Shown here: one piece after another, positions 31,450 to 44,337 of the stretch | How positions within the stretch are numbered: position 1 is the stretch's first letter | Layout: the number at the start of each line of letters is the position of its first letter | Assembly: GCA_907163375.1 (NCBI GenBank) | Contig: CAJQUW010016966.1 | Coordinates: 1 to 64,000, forward strand | Direction: 5' to 3' | DNA length: 64,000 nucleotides | Source of the DNA: Prostheceraeus crozeri | Taxonomy: Eukaryota > Platyhelminthes > Polycladida > Euryleptidae | The notes under the pieces: generated by a model | Database searches by the model: none | What the model was told of the DNA's origin: nothing | What the model saw: only the letters and a program-made list of their open reading frames with translations | Made by a program: the position numbers and the translations under genes

Positions 31450-34020
31450 AGATGACTCTCCTATATAAGTAGTATGAAACAAGTTGGATATCAAAGGGAA
31501 TGAATATTTCCTGATAACCATCCTAACGAAGCGGGAATTAAGCTGATTATCAAGGGTATTTCATGATCCTCATCATAATGGAAGTCTTCATGAAAAAGTC
31601 GCGATATTATTCGTGCTTTCTTCGCTCAAATTTCAAGTTTTATTTCAATTTTCATCGGCATAATTTTATGATTCGATCACTAAATTCATGTTTCATTTTT
31701 TGAATCTGAATAGCGATGTGGACCCATTTACATCTTTCAAAGTTAATTGAAATCGTTGTATTTGATTATGATATTTTGCTCTGCCAGTGGCAGGTTGCCT
31801 GTGATATGATCACGCTAAAGAAAATATCCTTGTGGATGAGCATGAAAGTAATTAACAAGTGATTTAACAAACATTGAATTTCCAAGGCTGTCATGACACT
31901 GAGAATCTGTAAAATACCATAATTCCTTCTGCATTACTATCATGATCACTCAATTCCGAGGCAATTTTTACAAAACTGCAAAAGTTTGGATATTTCACAC
32001 TTGGTAGCAACTACCAAGTACATCCCCTTGAGTTCATTTAATAAAGTCGAAAGTGTATACACATTGGGGATTTAATAAATGCATAGCTACCACTCTACCT
32101 AATATACCTACTCTATGGTTCTTGCAACTTTATTGCTTAACCTCTCTAGTAGTAGCATCAGGTTTTACCAACTAATATATAGTTTGGTAATATAGTTTGC
32201 TAAAATAGCAATTCGATGGGTTACTAGGGTGAGTGAAAATTAGCCGTGAATGATAATAACAACTTTATTATTGTTCAACTCGTCTCTATATTCATAAAAC
32301 TTTCTTATTTGAAAAACCTGTGTAGGGCCTATATACATGAAACAATTTTTCAACTAGCAAATAATTATAGCAATCTCTAGCCTTCAAATAAACTACCATT
32401 GGCTGACAAGCACTTTTGCAACCGTTTCGGGAAATCTCTGGAAGAGTCTCGGAACATTTTTGAGAGGAATTGCCGTCATTTCCATTTGGATTCTATTTGT
32501 CAGTTCTATCACAGAAGGGAAGATCACATTCTGAGGATGATATACTCGACTTCGAAGATATGACCAGATCCAGTAGTCACATGTTGTGAGGTCAGGTGAC
32601 CGTGCCGGCCACTCAATAAAGCCTCGCCTACCGATCCACTGTTGGGCATTTATTGATCCAAAATTTGGCGGGCGTTCACACAGTAATGGCTGCTAGCCCC
32701 ATCCTGTTGGTAAATCATCTGCTTGTTTCTTTTGAAATAAGGAACAACTTTTTCACAGAGAATTTCACAATATCTTTCCCCATTCATTGTGCGAGTGTCA
32801 ATGTTTGTGTCAAAAATTCCATTGAAGGAAATACAGGCCCAAACGGTAACTGAGGGTGTTTGCCCTGGATCTCTGAATCTGATGTGAGGATTATCCGTCG
32901 ACCAGAAATGAACCTTATGTTTATTAACTTGTCCGTTCAGATGAAACACACATTCGTCTGAAAAAGTCAGCTTTCTCAGAAACGATGGATCATTGGTGAA
33001 CCTGTTTTGCATTACTTCGCAAAACTGGCGCCTTCGGTCGTCATCTCCATCGACAAGCTCCTGGCAATACAGTGGCTCATAAGGATGAAATTCATTCTTC
33101 TTTAGTATTCTACAGACGTTGGACTAATACAATTCTAGTTCTTCAGAGAGACGACGAGTGGATGTTGTCGGATCTCTCTGAACTGCACCCAAAACTCGCT
33201 CTTCGTTTTCCTGGCTTTCTGCGAACTTTGGTCTTCCTTGACCTGGTCTCTGATGCACAAGAGAACCTGTTTCTAACAGTTTGTTTTTCCAATCAATCAG
33301 GGTTTGTCGAGGTGGTGCTTCTTTGTTGAATTCAATGCGAAATCGTCGCCTACAGTCCTCTACAGAACAGTTGCCTGTTGCAGCAATTACCCAAGAGGTA
33401 ATCAGAACTCGCTCTTTAATGGTGTATTCCATCTCGTATCACACTACATTAGAAATGAAAAATTGTTAGACAGATTGACTTACTTCCAATACGAATCGAT
33501 CACGCAGTCATGGAAATGATTATTCATCTCTGTTTACAACTGTTAGTGATGCAAAACTTGCTAAGCATGAAAGAAAACCTTTGTTTTTTGTTCACGGCTA
33601 ATTTTGACTCACCCGTATTGCTTTACTGCTCAGCCTTATTGATAAGAGCATTTTCTTAAGCGTGATCATATTACAAAACCTGCCACTGAAAGAACAAAAT
33701 ATCATAATCAATGACAAAGATCACAATAAACTTCAAAAGATGCAAATGGGTCTACAATACTATTCAGATTCAAGAAATGAAACATGAATTTAGTGAATCA
33801 TAAAATCATAAAGGATTCATGAAAATTGAATTAAAAGCTTGAAATTTGAGCCAAGAAATATAGGATCTCAACTGTTCCATGAAGACTTGCATTATGATGT
33901 GGTTCAAGAAATTTCCTTGATAATCAGCACAATTTCAGCTTGATTAAGACACCTGTTAGTAGATGTTCATTCCTTCTGATATCTTATGAGGTTCATACTG
34001 CTTATGTAATGAGTCCACGT
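31450..34020. mobile_element. Long-inverted-repeat element with ~380-bp arms, carrying a mariner
   Basis: About 31460-31840 is the reverse complement of about 33640-34015 at an estimated 70-75 percent identity, with shared words such as GCTGATTATCAAGG, CTCAAATTTCAAG and TAAATTCATGTTTCATTT. About 110 bases of the same family occur at 19396-19510. The mariner at 32227-33615 sits between the arms and nearly abuts the right one, so it inserted later. Low arm identity points to an old element. No own coding region is seen. Confidence 0.7.
32227..33615 (-). mobile_element. mariner-like transposon with TIRs and TA duplication, transposase broken twice
   Basis: The ends GGGTGAGTGAAAATTAGCC and the complement of CGGGTGAGTCAAAATTAGCC are flanked by TA. 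The minus-strand transposase starts at 33432 (MEYTIKERVLITSWV) with a helix-turn-helix half. An in-frame TAG at about 33124-33126 interrupts it; the same frame resumes and includes LTFSDECVFHLNG (first Asp) and YQQDGASSHYC (second Asp). A frameshift near 32655-32650 separates this from WIGRRGFIEWPARSPDLTTC (third Asp) and the C-terminus near 32395. Catalytic residues are therefore all visible, and only one stop and one frameshift break it, so the copy is relatively young. The type is a DDxD mariner relative whose exact subfamily I cannot name. Confidence 0.88.
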
Positions 34021-34299
34021 CGCTATACACATAAACATGCGAATAATTTGTGCAATATGTTTTTGTAATTATTGGACATGTTTTGTAATTTACATGTATT
34101 TGTGAAAATAGATGTAAATTACAAATAGTTTACTCTAGTTATTGAGCGGAAATAGTACAGTAACTGCACATTTAAATATGCAAATGCACAAAATATTGTG
34201 AGGTGTGAAAAATATGTCCATTTTATGTTTGTACTATTACATATAGAACTGATCAATAAAAAAGCGGACCAGCTAAATTATATCGAGATTCAATCGATT

Positions 34300-34762
34300 C
34301 ACTAGGTGACATGCCACGCGTAATTACGGAATACCCCAAACATCCGTGGTTAAGGACATTCTATTCTTCTACTCGCGTACATACGCGCTGCACTAAGAGT
34401 CAGAAATCACTTGATCTGATGCTGCTAAAACATGGGGAATGTTTATGAATACGCGCGAGCGAGCGTTTATAGTTTGCGCGTCGTCTACGGTTGTCTGCGC
34501 TGCCGCTTGAACCACGGATGAACCGCTAAGCATGTTCTGTCTTCCCTGAGCATGAAATTGAGGTCCTATCACATTGTTTAGCCTCTGATACATGCAGACA
34601 CATGAGACGCAAAGTCTATATAACAGGACTGCCAACTATACTAACTTATATAACAGATTTTGCAGCAATGTCCCGCATAGCCACGGATGCTTGGGGTCAT
34701 GTGTAATCACGCGTGGTTCACACGCAAATTACGCGTGATTGAGCGTAGCATGTCACCTAGTG
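34300..34762. mobile_element. MITE with CACTAGGTGACATG ends
   Basis: The left end CACTAGGTGACATGCCACGCG is matched by the right end, reverse-complemented CACTAGGTGACATGCTACGC. Similarity continues inward around ACCCCAA.CATCCGTGG. GC-rich subterminal zones carry CACGCGT-type words. The final bases are repeated just outside (CCTAGTGTCATAGCGTGGCATGC at 34768-34790 in two parts), so the exact right border is unclear and no target duplication is proven. No coding capacity. Confidence 0.55.
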
Positions 34763-35407
34763 TCATACCTAGTGTCATAGCGTGGCATGCCTTCCACCTG
34801 TGTCACACAACAACGTGCCATACATCATTCGAAAGCCTGCATTATTAATTATCAAGTGAGCTATGATAAACCTCAAACCGCTATTGTATTTGCTGAGCAG
34901 AACTCAAAATATGAAAATTGCTCAATTTACAAATAGTAATTATTCAATAGGAAAACATGACAGTATGATAAAGAATCAGTCACGGGGAGAACGAGCATTT
35001 TCTGGGCTTTCTTTGGATATATTGATCATCGAAGTTGGTGGACTAGGAGAGAAATAGTGATTTCTGAAGTTATCACAAAATGGCTTCATTGACTGAAAAC
35101 ATGAAATTTTCATTTTCCATCAAAAATGCTGGCGTTTGGTATCTTAAGAATCCTTGCGTTGTAAGAAGTAAGGAAGTGAAAACCAAATTCAAATAAGTTC
35201 AATAGTTCTTTTTCAATCTTTCAACATGTATTCTTGCTACCATTGAAGTGCACAAGCATGCAAGGTAAACAATCTGCGGTCGATGTGAGACAGCAAAGAC
35301 ATGCCTTCACAAATTGTTTTCCTTTGAAACTTCGTTCACCTTGCATGCTGCTAATGCCTTTGTAACCGACTCTCTAGGTACAACAAAAAAAATCGTTTTT
35401 TCTTCAG

Positions 35408-35692
35408 AAACTCGAATTCAATTATCTTCAAAGTCCCGAGAAAGAAAGTCGTGTACAGGTAGTGCGCTCATGTGCACAGAAGAAATGTTCGCCAATTAAT
35501 TGGGAGCGGTATGATGAGTGCAAAAATTCTAAAAATTTTGCTCGGCATGGATGCTTTCGCCGATATTGTTGCAACACTGATTTTTGCAACCACGCCCCTC
35601 CTGCAATCACTCAAACAATATCTACTTTCTATCTTTGTGTTGCCATTTGTATCATTTATTTTGTAAAACGAAATTTACTGATTACCGTTTAA
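35408..35692 (+). CDS. Ly6/uPAR-domain protein, last exon with GPI-type tail
   Basis: The exon begins after TTTTTTCTTCAG in phase 0 and ends at the TAA 35690-35692. It contains VVRSCAQKKC (the 'V-x-R-x-C...C' strand of three-finger proteins), further Cys, and the signature CCNTDFCN, the CCxxDxCN that closes nearly all Ly6/uPAR domains. A polar spacer follows (HAPPAITQ), then a hydrophobic segment of about 17 residues and a short basic end, as in GPI-anchored members. With the exon at 31035 this makes one domain. Such proteins act as surface receptors, ligands or channel modulators; the specific role is unknown. No clear AATAAA was seen nearby. Confidence 0.75.
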   Translation, partial: KLEFNYLQSPEKESRVQVVRSCAQKKCSPINWERYDECKNSKNFARHGCFRRYCCNTDFCNHAPPAITQTISTFYLCVAICIIYFVKRNLLITV

Positions 35693-35699
35693 TCAAGAT

Positions 35700-38600
35700 G
35701 TGATAAAATGCATGTGTTTTGTCGTGTAGCCTTAAACTCTTGCCATTGTGGAGCAGATGATTTTTGTTATCATCAAATAATGGCTTGGCCTACGAGCCCT
35801 TCTTCGCAAAAATAATAATCAGAGTCCACTAATCCGAAAAATGTGTGTCACATTTTGATATAAACAAACATATGCAAATCAAAACCTCTTGCCATACTTC
35901 AAAAAATGCTTCTATGGCACAAATCAAGAAACCTTGTAATAAACAGTGATATTTTCAAAAGGATTGTATATAATGTTATATGCAAGGGTGATTCATCTCC
36001 AGATGAATTGATGACATTTCTGATTCTTCGAGTCATAAATATTTACATGTATTATTATCAAGTTGTCAACTACTACATCCCCTGTCTACATCAACTCATT
36101 CCACATCCTTGACGACTCTCCTGCAAATGAAACTCTTGCTATTCAGAACATACAGCCTAAGCAGTGGGCGGTTGCTGCAATCGGCGGATTTCCTTTTCTA
36201 ACAGTAGAACATTATTTATTCACTAAATCTCGTTTTGTGTCTCCGTCTATACATTAAAATTATTCTTTTACTAAAACTCAGAAGTTAAACAGTTTTGGAT
36301 GCTGTCATCATCACTGCTGAAAAGCCAAAGGTCTCTACTATGAACCATCTTTTCTTTACTTCCCTTCATCCCTTCATTTTCTCTTCCAATGTTGCTTGTC
36401 AATTTTACTACATTCATTTTTGTTGATCGTGTAGCCATACTTGAATACAATTAATTAACTTGAAAATCAAAACATCATACTGACAATGCATCTTATAACT
36501 TTCATAGAAGTATATTTCAATTTTGCAAAATTAGTCAATATGAAACTATTTACAAGAGGCCAAAGTTACTGCAGCTTGTTTCCCATGCGACCAATCCGAA
36601 ATGAAAATATCAGCTGGTCTTATATACACGTAGCTTGGCTGTCGATGTTGCCGAATCCCAGATTGGTCCTACGTTGGACTTGTGGTCTCAACAAAGCTCG
36701 GCTGCAAAAGTCGCACACTATCGAGTAGACGGTTATGACGACTGATCATCATTGTTTAAGCATGTGAGAAAGTGATTTCCATGTTGATCGAGTGATGAAA
36801 TGGGCAAGTCAATTTAGAACTGTTGAGCGGAAGACCCAACCACCACTTGAAGGCAGTGATCATTTCATTTGGCGTAAGCATCTGGAGGAATCCTCGGGAA
36901 GGTATAACTCTTATTATTTCAATTCAATGCCTAACTATCCATGCCTTGCAGTAGGCTATTCTTGCTAATGTTTTCATAGAAATATTCAAATTGTCACCTA
37001 TTGACACTAGCAAGCAATTCAAGTGGTGACTGACATTTTTGGGATTAGGCATGATGCTTTACTCCCAAATTATCGCATTTAGCTCATGAGAAAGAAATGA
37101 GCTGGACAGAACCAAATAAAGAAATCTAACTAGCATCAAAATTCAAGGAACGAAGTCTGTTGCCCATAGAACAAATGATGAAGAATCCAGAGCAAGAATC
37201 CGTTTACTACCCAACCTTATAACTTACATCCATTTAAGGAAAGATGACATTGCGCCTTTTATTTAATGCCGAGCAGATGAAATCGGATATCAACTAATGA
37301 TACAAAACTTCTTTATCAAATTGGAAACGGAGTTTGTCATCAAATTTACATTGAAGAAGCGGAGGGACAAGCTAGTTACAGGCCAAGAAAAGCTACAAAA
37401 GCATCCCACATCAGAAGAGCTCACGAGGATAAACTGATCAGGGGGTACAAAGGTTGGTCCATCGAATATACAAGCATCTCCAGTTCCTCTATGTCAGATG
37501 AAATAATTATTTTTAGTCTCATCAAAATATTCATTTTAGATATTTTGAGTGACCAATGGTATATCGGCCATGATTCTGGGTTTACGGTTATTCGAAATAG
37601 ATCCATTAATTTCGTATTGTCTTCATGTAATTTTTACCTATCAAGAAGAACTGGTAATGCGAAGATTTATTACAACTAGGCTGAGCAAAGAATTATGTCT
37701 GACTGTATTTCAAATTTAATTTCTTGATCTCGTAGAGACAGCGAAATATGTTGTGGAATCGCGCCGGATGTCGCCTGGTTTCATATAACTTTTCTGTTGA
37801 CAGACTGGTGAAAACATTGCTTAAAAGGAGTTACTATTTCTGCCTCATTGTAGTCACTTGGCTGCGACAGCTGATATCGATTAGGCCTAACACTATCATC
37901 CACGCGACAATCGGGGAGCGCCTGACCCTGCAAATATGAGTTCACGCCGCAGTTGGTCGGGTATTACCCCTATATAAAATCTAAAACACTGAACACCCGC
38001 AAAACGCGTCGGTTGGACATCGGTCGACCCTGTAACACTGACGCAAAAGGTCAGCCACTTATCGCGAGGGTAGCCTGACATTAGAAAATCAAAATATGTC
38101 TACAATTGTGTCCCGTGTATTGCTTCAGCGCTCTGACGTGCACTTGTATTTTCGTCAAGTAAAATCGTCAAGTGAAAAATCGACGATGTTGCTCAGTTTA
38201 TACCTGGTCCAGTAGAGTTGTTCTGGTTTGTTTTAGTTAAAAGCATTTCAGAATCTCAGCATTGACATGTAGATATTCAGCTTGGTTGGATGCAAAACAT
38301 GATAAACGCCATGTTTTTCTTTCTGTAAAACGTGATGTGTAATATGTATTTATGCAAAAGGGCCGATATAGGATCATGTAGGCCTAGTAAGACATTCCGA
38401 AAATTGCATAATATCGCTTTTTCTCTTCTTCAAATATTTTCATTTCTTCCCCATTTTCTTTACCATAATAGCAGTTATTGCATTATTTATCAAAATGGAT
38501 GGCGTTCAGATCTTTAATTGTGGACGAATGGACGATCAGATGATTTCAGATTGTAATGCAAATCAATCCCTATGCCGATAAGCTATTCAACAATGAGTCG

Positions 38601-38870
38601 AAAATTTTTCGAAAAAATTGCAGTTTCTCGAAAGAACCAATATCACGCGTTTTGCACTGACCATATGGTTGCTATTGTTTTAAGCAAATAGCCTAACAAA
38701 AGCGTGTGAAAAACATGCGAAAACATGTTGAAAGCACGAAAGAAACGTCGTTTTTTGAAAATGCTTTGGTGGTTGAAAAGCAAACATTTCAGGTACGATG
38801 CGTCAGAGAAATCATGCGTGTGATGGGTGTCCTACACCCTGAATTTCAGGCTACGCCTATGCATCATGCA
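35700..38870. other. No gene recognised
   Basis: Short frames only. Bases 37100-37440 translate into a few protein-like stretches (for example IHLRKDDIAPF and KLETEFVIKF in neighbouring frames), possibly a worn transposase, but no family can be assigned. Nothing else is supported. Confidence 0.35.
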
Positions 38871-39067
38871 CATTCACTGGTTGACCAAATTGCGCTGGAA
38901 TTGCAATTAATTGTGTTTCCGATTGCAATGAATGCACTCAATAAATTGCATATTATGCATGCACAATAAACAATTATATACAATGAATTTTTCCATATTT
39001 ACTGCAATTTTCTTCAATTGTCCAAATTAATTGCAATTTTTTGATATGCACCGCAAAAATTATTGCA

Positions 39068-39211
39068 ATTCTAATTTCACAACATTACTTTGGTTGGGTA
39101 AGCTCCTATGAAATGAGAACTGTAGCCATAACTTTGACACGTCAAAGTTATGGCTACAGTTCTCATTTTGTAGATTACCCAACTAAAGTAATGTTGTGAA
39201 ATTAGAATTTT
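39068..39211. repeat. Near-perfect 144-bp hairpin
   Basis: About 70 bases starting TTCTAATTTCACAACATTAC are repeated in reverse complement up to about 39211, with the centre at TTTGACACGTCAAA near 39141 and only a few mismatches. It looks like a small palindromic MITE, or a fold-back arm pair generated by replication slippage. Confidence 0.75.
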
Positions 39212-39669
39212 TAACAAAAAGCATTTTAAAAATATTCAGAAAATGTCATGAATTTTCTGCAAAAACATTCGCAAAAATGTTTTATGAATGTTAAAATGGC
39301 AATACATTAGAATATTAGGAAAATGTTATCCTAAAACATTTCAAGTATAGGATGTTGTCGAAAGGGCGCAATTTAACATTCTCTTGATGTCATCAATATT
39401 TTGCCACAACATATAGGCTATAGTAGGTTAACTGCAATTTCATCAATAAAATGTGAGCATCCTATACGAACCAACTTTATGCGTCAAAGTTTAACGATGG
39501 GTAAATTGCATCACAACATGTATAATTTACACATTATAAAACTTGCGGGTTTGATCTTGACGCATACAGTGGGTTCGCATGACGTTCATATTCTATTGAT
39601 AAAATTGCAGCTATACGATTTTACGTTGTTGCAAAATGTTGATGAAATTTACTGTTGATATTGATTGAA

Positions 39670-39930
39670 TATACTGTTGATCGATGTCATCCTGCTGCGA
39701 AATGCTCCAAGGATTAACAGCAGAAAAACTGAATGCTGCTAACCAAAACATTCTGAGGCAGTGACTTGAATATCCCTACAACATATTTATTCACTATAAA
39801 ATACTGATCGCTGTCGATCATCCTGCAACGAAATGCTCCAAGGATTAACAGCAGAAAAACTCAATACTGGAAAAATCAAAACATTCGGAGGCAGTGACAA
39901 AGAATCGCACAAAAAAATGCTCACCTCAAG
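39670..39930 (+). repeat. Tandem duplication, two 131-bp copies
   Basis: GAAATGCTCCAAGGATTAAC occurs in two copies 131 bases apart (about 39698 and 39829), each followed by similar text through GAGGCAGTGAC. Copies differ at roughly a tenth of positions. Non-coding. Confidence 0.7.
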
Positions 39931-40364
39931 TAAATGTCAGCCCACAGAACCGTCGTAATTGTTTCTCTACCATCAATTGTGCTGGTTTGGTGGCATCCGT
40001 TTCCATTTATGATTTTTCTTTTTGAGACACAACGATTCCGGTCTGAAATGCACAATGGAGTTTTTGATGCAAAAAAACATTGAATACGGTTGACGCATAA
40101 TAGAGATGGACTAGCCCATATAGAATTTAACGTAATTGAAAACTAGGAAATGAAGCAGGCATTGAGCCTATATGACAAGATGATCAAGGCGATAATTTAA
40201 ACTTACTATCTTTATCTTTTACATTTATCATCCCAATAATTTACAACAGCACGAATCCACAACACACATTCCCAGGGTGGACAACATGCTGTTTAAGCAG
40301 AAAATCCGATGAATTTGATCTTTAATTTTAAATAATTTCTTATTTTACTGAAATCAATAACAAT

Positions 40365-42020
40365 AGGGTAAAATGGGGTGATATGGACACTTTTTGCTTA
40401 GGGTCTAAATTCTAAGTAATAAGCGGACGAATGTATATATTTAATAAGCTAAATTGTAGCTTAGGGCACTGCCTTTCTATAACATTATGTCTCAAGGGAA
40501 TGAAAATCCATTATGATATTTATATATAGCATCGCGTAAGGGATACAAATTTCAAGAGAAAAAATGAGTCGGGGTGATATGGACACCAACGAGTAATTCT
40601 TTATTCAACATAACAATCTAAAAAAACAAAGTAGTCTATTAAAGGTGAGACAAAACCAGTCTACCTAGAAGGCTCACATAAACTTTACAGCGCATTTATA
40701 GCAATGGAAAGTGCCGAAACAGGATTCACAACACTACTTGTTGCAAGATTCGCATTTCATCCACTATTCTGTCGTTTCTTCCCAAGCTGCGTCGCAGCAG
40801 CAACATTGGTGTTCCTTGTTATCAAGTTTTCTTTTCGTTTGCTTTGTAGAATCCTTTTTTAGAGATTTTGACGTTGAGGGCTGCAAAATACTGTCTTCGA
40901 TATCTCTGGATGTGCATGGCGATTGTTGTCCATCGTTTATCAAACGGCACAATGGTTTCTTCTTTTGATCAAATCGCATTCGAACTAAAAGTTTTTTCTC
41001 CCTAATTTCTGGAGACGTGATGTGAATCTTATGGACTTTAGTATGTGTAGGATTCAAAGTTTTCTTAGGGCTGCAAAGTATAGATCTGATTAAGATAGCT
41101 TCAGAATTATTATCTTGAACATCACAAGGCTTGACTGAATCAATTTCCATCTTACTTTCAACTTCTGAAAGGAATGACTTTGAAACGGAGAGCTCATGAT
41201 CACTGATTGTATTTTGCAATGGATATATTCCGCAATGTGCAAATGCGTCAACAACAAGACCTCTTTTCTTCTCAATTTCTTTGAAAACAGCACAAAAAAG
41301 CGAAGCGAAGTTTTCGGTCGTAATCGCGGAGACTCCGCTCTCGTTTAGAAAATTTTCAAGGGCCTTGCACCACGCGCGTTTGAGGACTGATTTAAATGCG
41401 TGTCAAGCGGTTGTAATCTATGGCTTGAATGAGGTGGTATGCAAACTAACTCAATGTCATGATTAATACAGAAATCAATAGCTTCGATGGAAACATGTGA
41501 AGCATGTCCGTCCAGAAATAAAACACACTTCTTGCCTGGAATTTTCGTCCTGTGTCTATCAAAATGATTCAGATATCGAACAAAAGTTTCTGAATCATTA
41601 TAACCAGACTTCGTGGAGGCGACGCCGATATTATGAGTTTCGTAGATGTTTCGTGCAGTCATCTTCACATTGCCCCCTTTGCAAATGACGAAAGGTGGCA
41701 GAATGTCTCCCGATGCAGAAACAGTCGGTATGATTGTTGTTAATGTTCCTCGCTCACCTGTGCGAACAGCCTGCACACTTCGAGCTCCTTTCTGTGCAAT
41801 CACTTTGCTGGGATTATTAGGCACTGTGGATATCCCTGTCTCATCTGTGTTGTAGACAAGCTGAGGAAAGTCTCTCAAATTGAGAAGATCAAACAGTTCT
41901 CTTAAATCATTGAAATAACTATCAACTCTTTCCTTGTTAAAGGCCTGCGCACGCGCAGCAGAGAGTCCTTCAGGTTTTCGTAACGAAAGGTCTGGATTTC
42001 GTTTTGAATCAAAATTTTCC
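40365..42020 (-). mobile_element. pogo/Tigger transposon, transposase missing its N-terminus
   Basis: The minus strand encodes a DDE_1 transposase from about 42015 to 40764: NPDLSLRKPEGLSAARAQAF, then QLVYNTDETGIS (first Asp), CVLFLDGHASHVS (second Asp) and SHRLQPLD (third Asp). A frameshift follows near 41395, after which the second frame continues through NFLNESGVSA to a Cys-rich end (CCCCDAAW) at 40764. The N-terminal helix-turn-helix is absent, and a GGAAAATTTTC-type simple repeat lies where it should be. A terminal-type text, GGGTAAAATGGGGTGATATG, is present beyond the 3' end (40372); GGGGTGATATGGACAC recurs at 40564. No right TIR was found. One frameshift plus the 5' loss; otherwise well kept. 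Confidence 0.88.
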
Positions 42021-42024
42021 GTGG

Positions 42025-42105
42025 AAAATTATGGAAAAAATTGGAAAATTATGAAAAAAATTGGAAAATTTTCTGGAAAATTTTCTGGAAAATTTTCCAT
42101 TTGCA
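42025..42105 (+). repeat. Simple repeat, (GGAAAATTTTCT)-type
   Basis: The words GGAAAATTATGAAAAAAATT and GGAAAATTTTCT repeat several times in 80 bases, marking the broken 5' edge of the Tigger copy. Confidence 0.8.
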
Positions 42106-43663
42106 TCACTACACACGGCTAAAAATGGTTCTTCGATTTAGGGCTAATATCATGACACATCAAGTAATTTCCACGAAGATAACAATGAAATCACTTAAGT
42201 CTCATATAAGCAATATGGAAATAAAACATACAATTTCGAACACAAAATATGATTGCCACATGGGTACTCAAAGCTATTTTCAAGCTCATTTGACCAAGCA
42301 TCAAATCAATGGCTAATGTGACAATTTATCATCGATTCTTGGTCATCAACTCTTGTCAATTAAAAGTTTAATTTTCTTGATAATGCAACTCCGTTTTGGA
42401 TGGCATATTTTGTCTGAAAACACATATATAATGAATGTTTTGTTCTGACATTTACAAAACATTTATGAATTCAGTTTTAACGAATGAATTGCAATTTCCT
42501 TATAGGTTTGTGCGATATATGAAAATTGTAATAAATATAGAAGAAATTTGAGATTGCAATTAATATAAGTGCTCTAAATTGCAATATTTTACAATGGAAG
42601 GCAATTTATTATAATTAGGCCATATTTTTTATATTAATTGCAATTTCGTCGCAATTTGGTCAACCAGTGTTGCTTTACGAATTAATTGAATAAAGATACA
42701 AACATAATGATGAATAGCATTACATTACCTTAAGACACCGCACCTAAAGCAATGGTTGATGAGGAAGGCCAAATTATTATTCTGAGAGAGGATACAAATT
42801 GATATAAAGCTAAGAATTGTTGTGGCAAAGTTCTGGCAAATAAAGTCCTTGCAGCAACAAGGGAGATGCTAAGCCAGCCGTTGGTACATCTCTCTGCGTA
42901 CGGTATTGCGGTCTTCATTCGTTTGATGGACTTTTAATTCTGTTTGCTGTCCGTTGAAGTGTCAATACCGCTTCATTTCGATCCCCACGTGTACAGCTAA
43001 CGTAATGCATTTCTGAAGGCTATTCCAAAATCCAGACTATGACTTCAAACAACTACATTTATTCCAGAAGTATCCTATCACTTTAAAGAGATATAAACTC
43101 ATTGTCATCATATAGCCTAATTCAAAATTGCTAGCGCATGCATGCACGACTGTCATGAAATCATTGATGAAGTGCAGGATACCTCGGTTCGTAGAGTAGG
43201 CCTCGGTTTCTAGCAGTCTCCTCAGTGACTCATTGCGACTCACGCTGCTTATTAGATGATAAAAAAGTTAGACTATTGTTTCTTGGTAATCACCGTTAGG
43301 AGGATGTAAGGGATCAAAGTACATGGCTTTCTAATGGAGTTGCCTTCCTTCATCTGAAATCCGCATCTATTTATTGTGCTTTGGCACGCTACTGTTTTTG
43401 GCTTAAAAGTAGTACGCAGTAGTTTACTTAAAATAGTAGAGAAATTCAATTTTTACCCAAATGTGTTCGATGAACTACACTACCTCGTCGGACATGTAAC
43501 TTTTAAGACGCCTCATTATTCCCTATTTTATTCCTCATCCAAATGGATATTTACTTGTAGAAAAAATGCAGGATGAAGAGCCTTTTATTATCTTCTGGTT
43601 CACATTTATTTAATTAGAAAATATCACAGACTGGATGTCTAAGTGATGGTGTTTGTATTCTAA

Positions 43664-43828
43664 GGCCTCAGCCACAGCAAAGCAAACATATCCCGAGCAA
43701 ACGTATCTCCGCAAGCTATCAATCGTTCTGGTTTGCTTTGCTCGCAGTGTGGCAGTCTATAACTGCTGCAATGATGACTTTATACTTGCTGCAAAACGCT
43801 TGGAAAAGCTCGCAGTGTTGCTGAGGCC
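43664..43828. mobile_element. PIF/Harbinger-like MITE, 165 bp, TAA duplication
   Basis: The ends GGCCTCAGCCACAGC and the complement of GGCCTCAGCAACACTGC are flanked by TAA on both sides (43661-43663 and 43829-43831). TIRs beginning GG and a 3-bp TAA/TTA duplication are hallmarks of PIF/Harbinger. The interior is a loose hairpin (GTTTGCTTTGCTCG against CAGCAAAGCAAAC) with no coding capacity. Confidence 0.7.
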
Positions 43829-44337
43829 TAAGACCTTGGGGTAGTTCAAATACGACGTAAACCTACATGCAAGATTCAAAAAAATTCAATTAAACGTTCA
43901 ACTAATTTGATGATGGGAGAGAATCAGGAATGCGTTTACTGGTTTAACAGAATCTATATAGGCCTCATTTGTGAAACGGTTATTGACAAATATCCTATTT
44001 GCAAATTGTCAGGTCAATTTCTATTGCCGATTGCAAAATATAGTCCAGAAGGATAGGCATTCCAGCCACTACTCGAACGTTATACGTTGGAACTGCGTTT
44101 CATGTTTGAATTGATTACAGCACTGCGATGTATTCCTTTTTTACTCGAAGGAATGCAGACCGATACATTTTGTATGCTTCCATTTTTCTGTTGAACAATA
44201 GAACTTCCTGATTCCCTGCATCATCAAATTCTTAAATTATTTATCAAGGCATTTCACGGTAGGGTATATTGTACCTCTAGGCCATCCAATAACACTATTA
44301 TAGAAGAAAAACATCCAATATCATTCGGCACTGCATT

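Larger units (their letters stand above)
31136..35407 (+). other. 4.27-kb intron of the Ly6-type gene
   Basis: Donor GTAAGT at 31136 and acceptor CGTTTTTTCTTCAG ending at 35407, both strong and phase compatible. The intron holds an inverted-repeat element with an internal mariner (31450-34020) and a MITE (34300-34762), which account for most of its length. Confidence 0.6.
38875..42669. mobile_element. Inverted-repeat element with CACTGGTTGACC ends
   Basis: CACTGGTTGACCAAATTGCG at 38875 is exactly reverse-complemented at 42650-42669. For about 180 bases inside both ends the word AATTGCAATTAAT and its variants recur, so both subterminal zones pair loosely. Inside lie a hairpin MITE-like palindrome (39068-39211), a tandem duplication and a Tigger-type transposase fragment (40.4-42.0 kb). 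Whether the whole is one element or two related solo pieces is not settled. Only TT flanks both ends. Confidence 0.5.

Noticed and set aside
34300-34762. CACTA-superfamily element because its ends read CACTA
   Set aside because: No 3-bp target duplication and no EnSpm-type transposase or subterminal motif; kept as an unassigned MITE.
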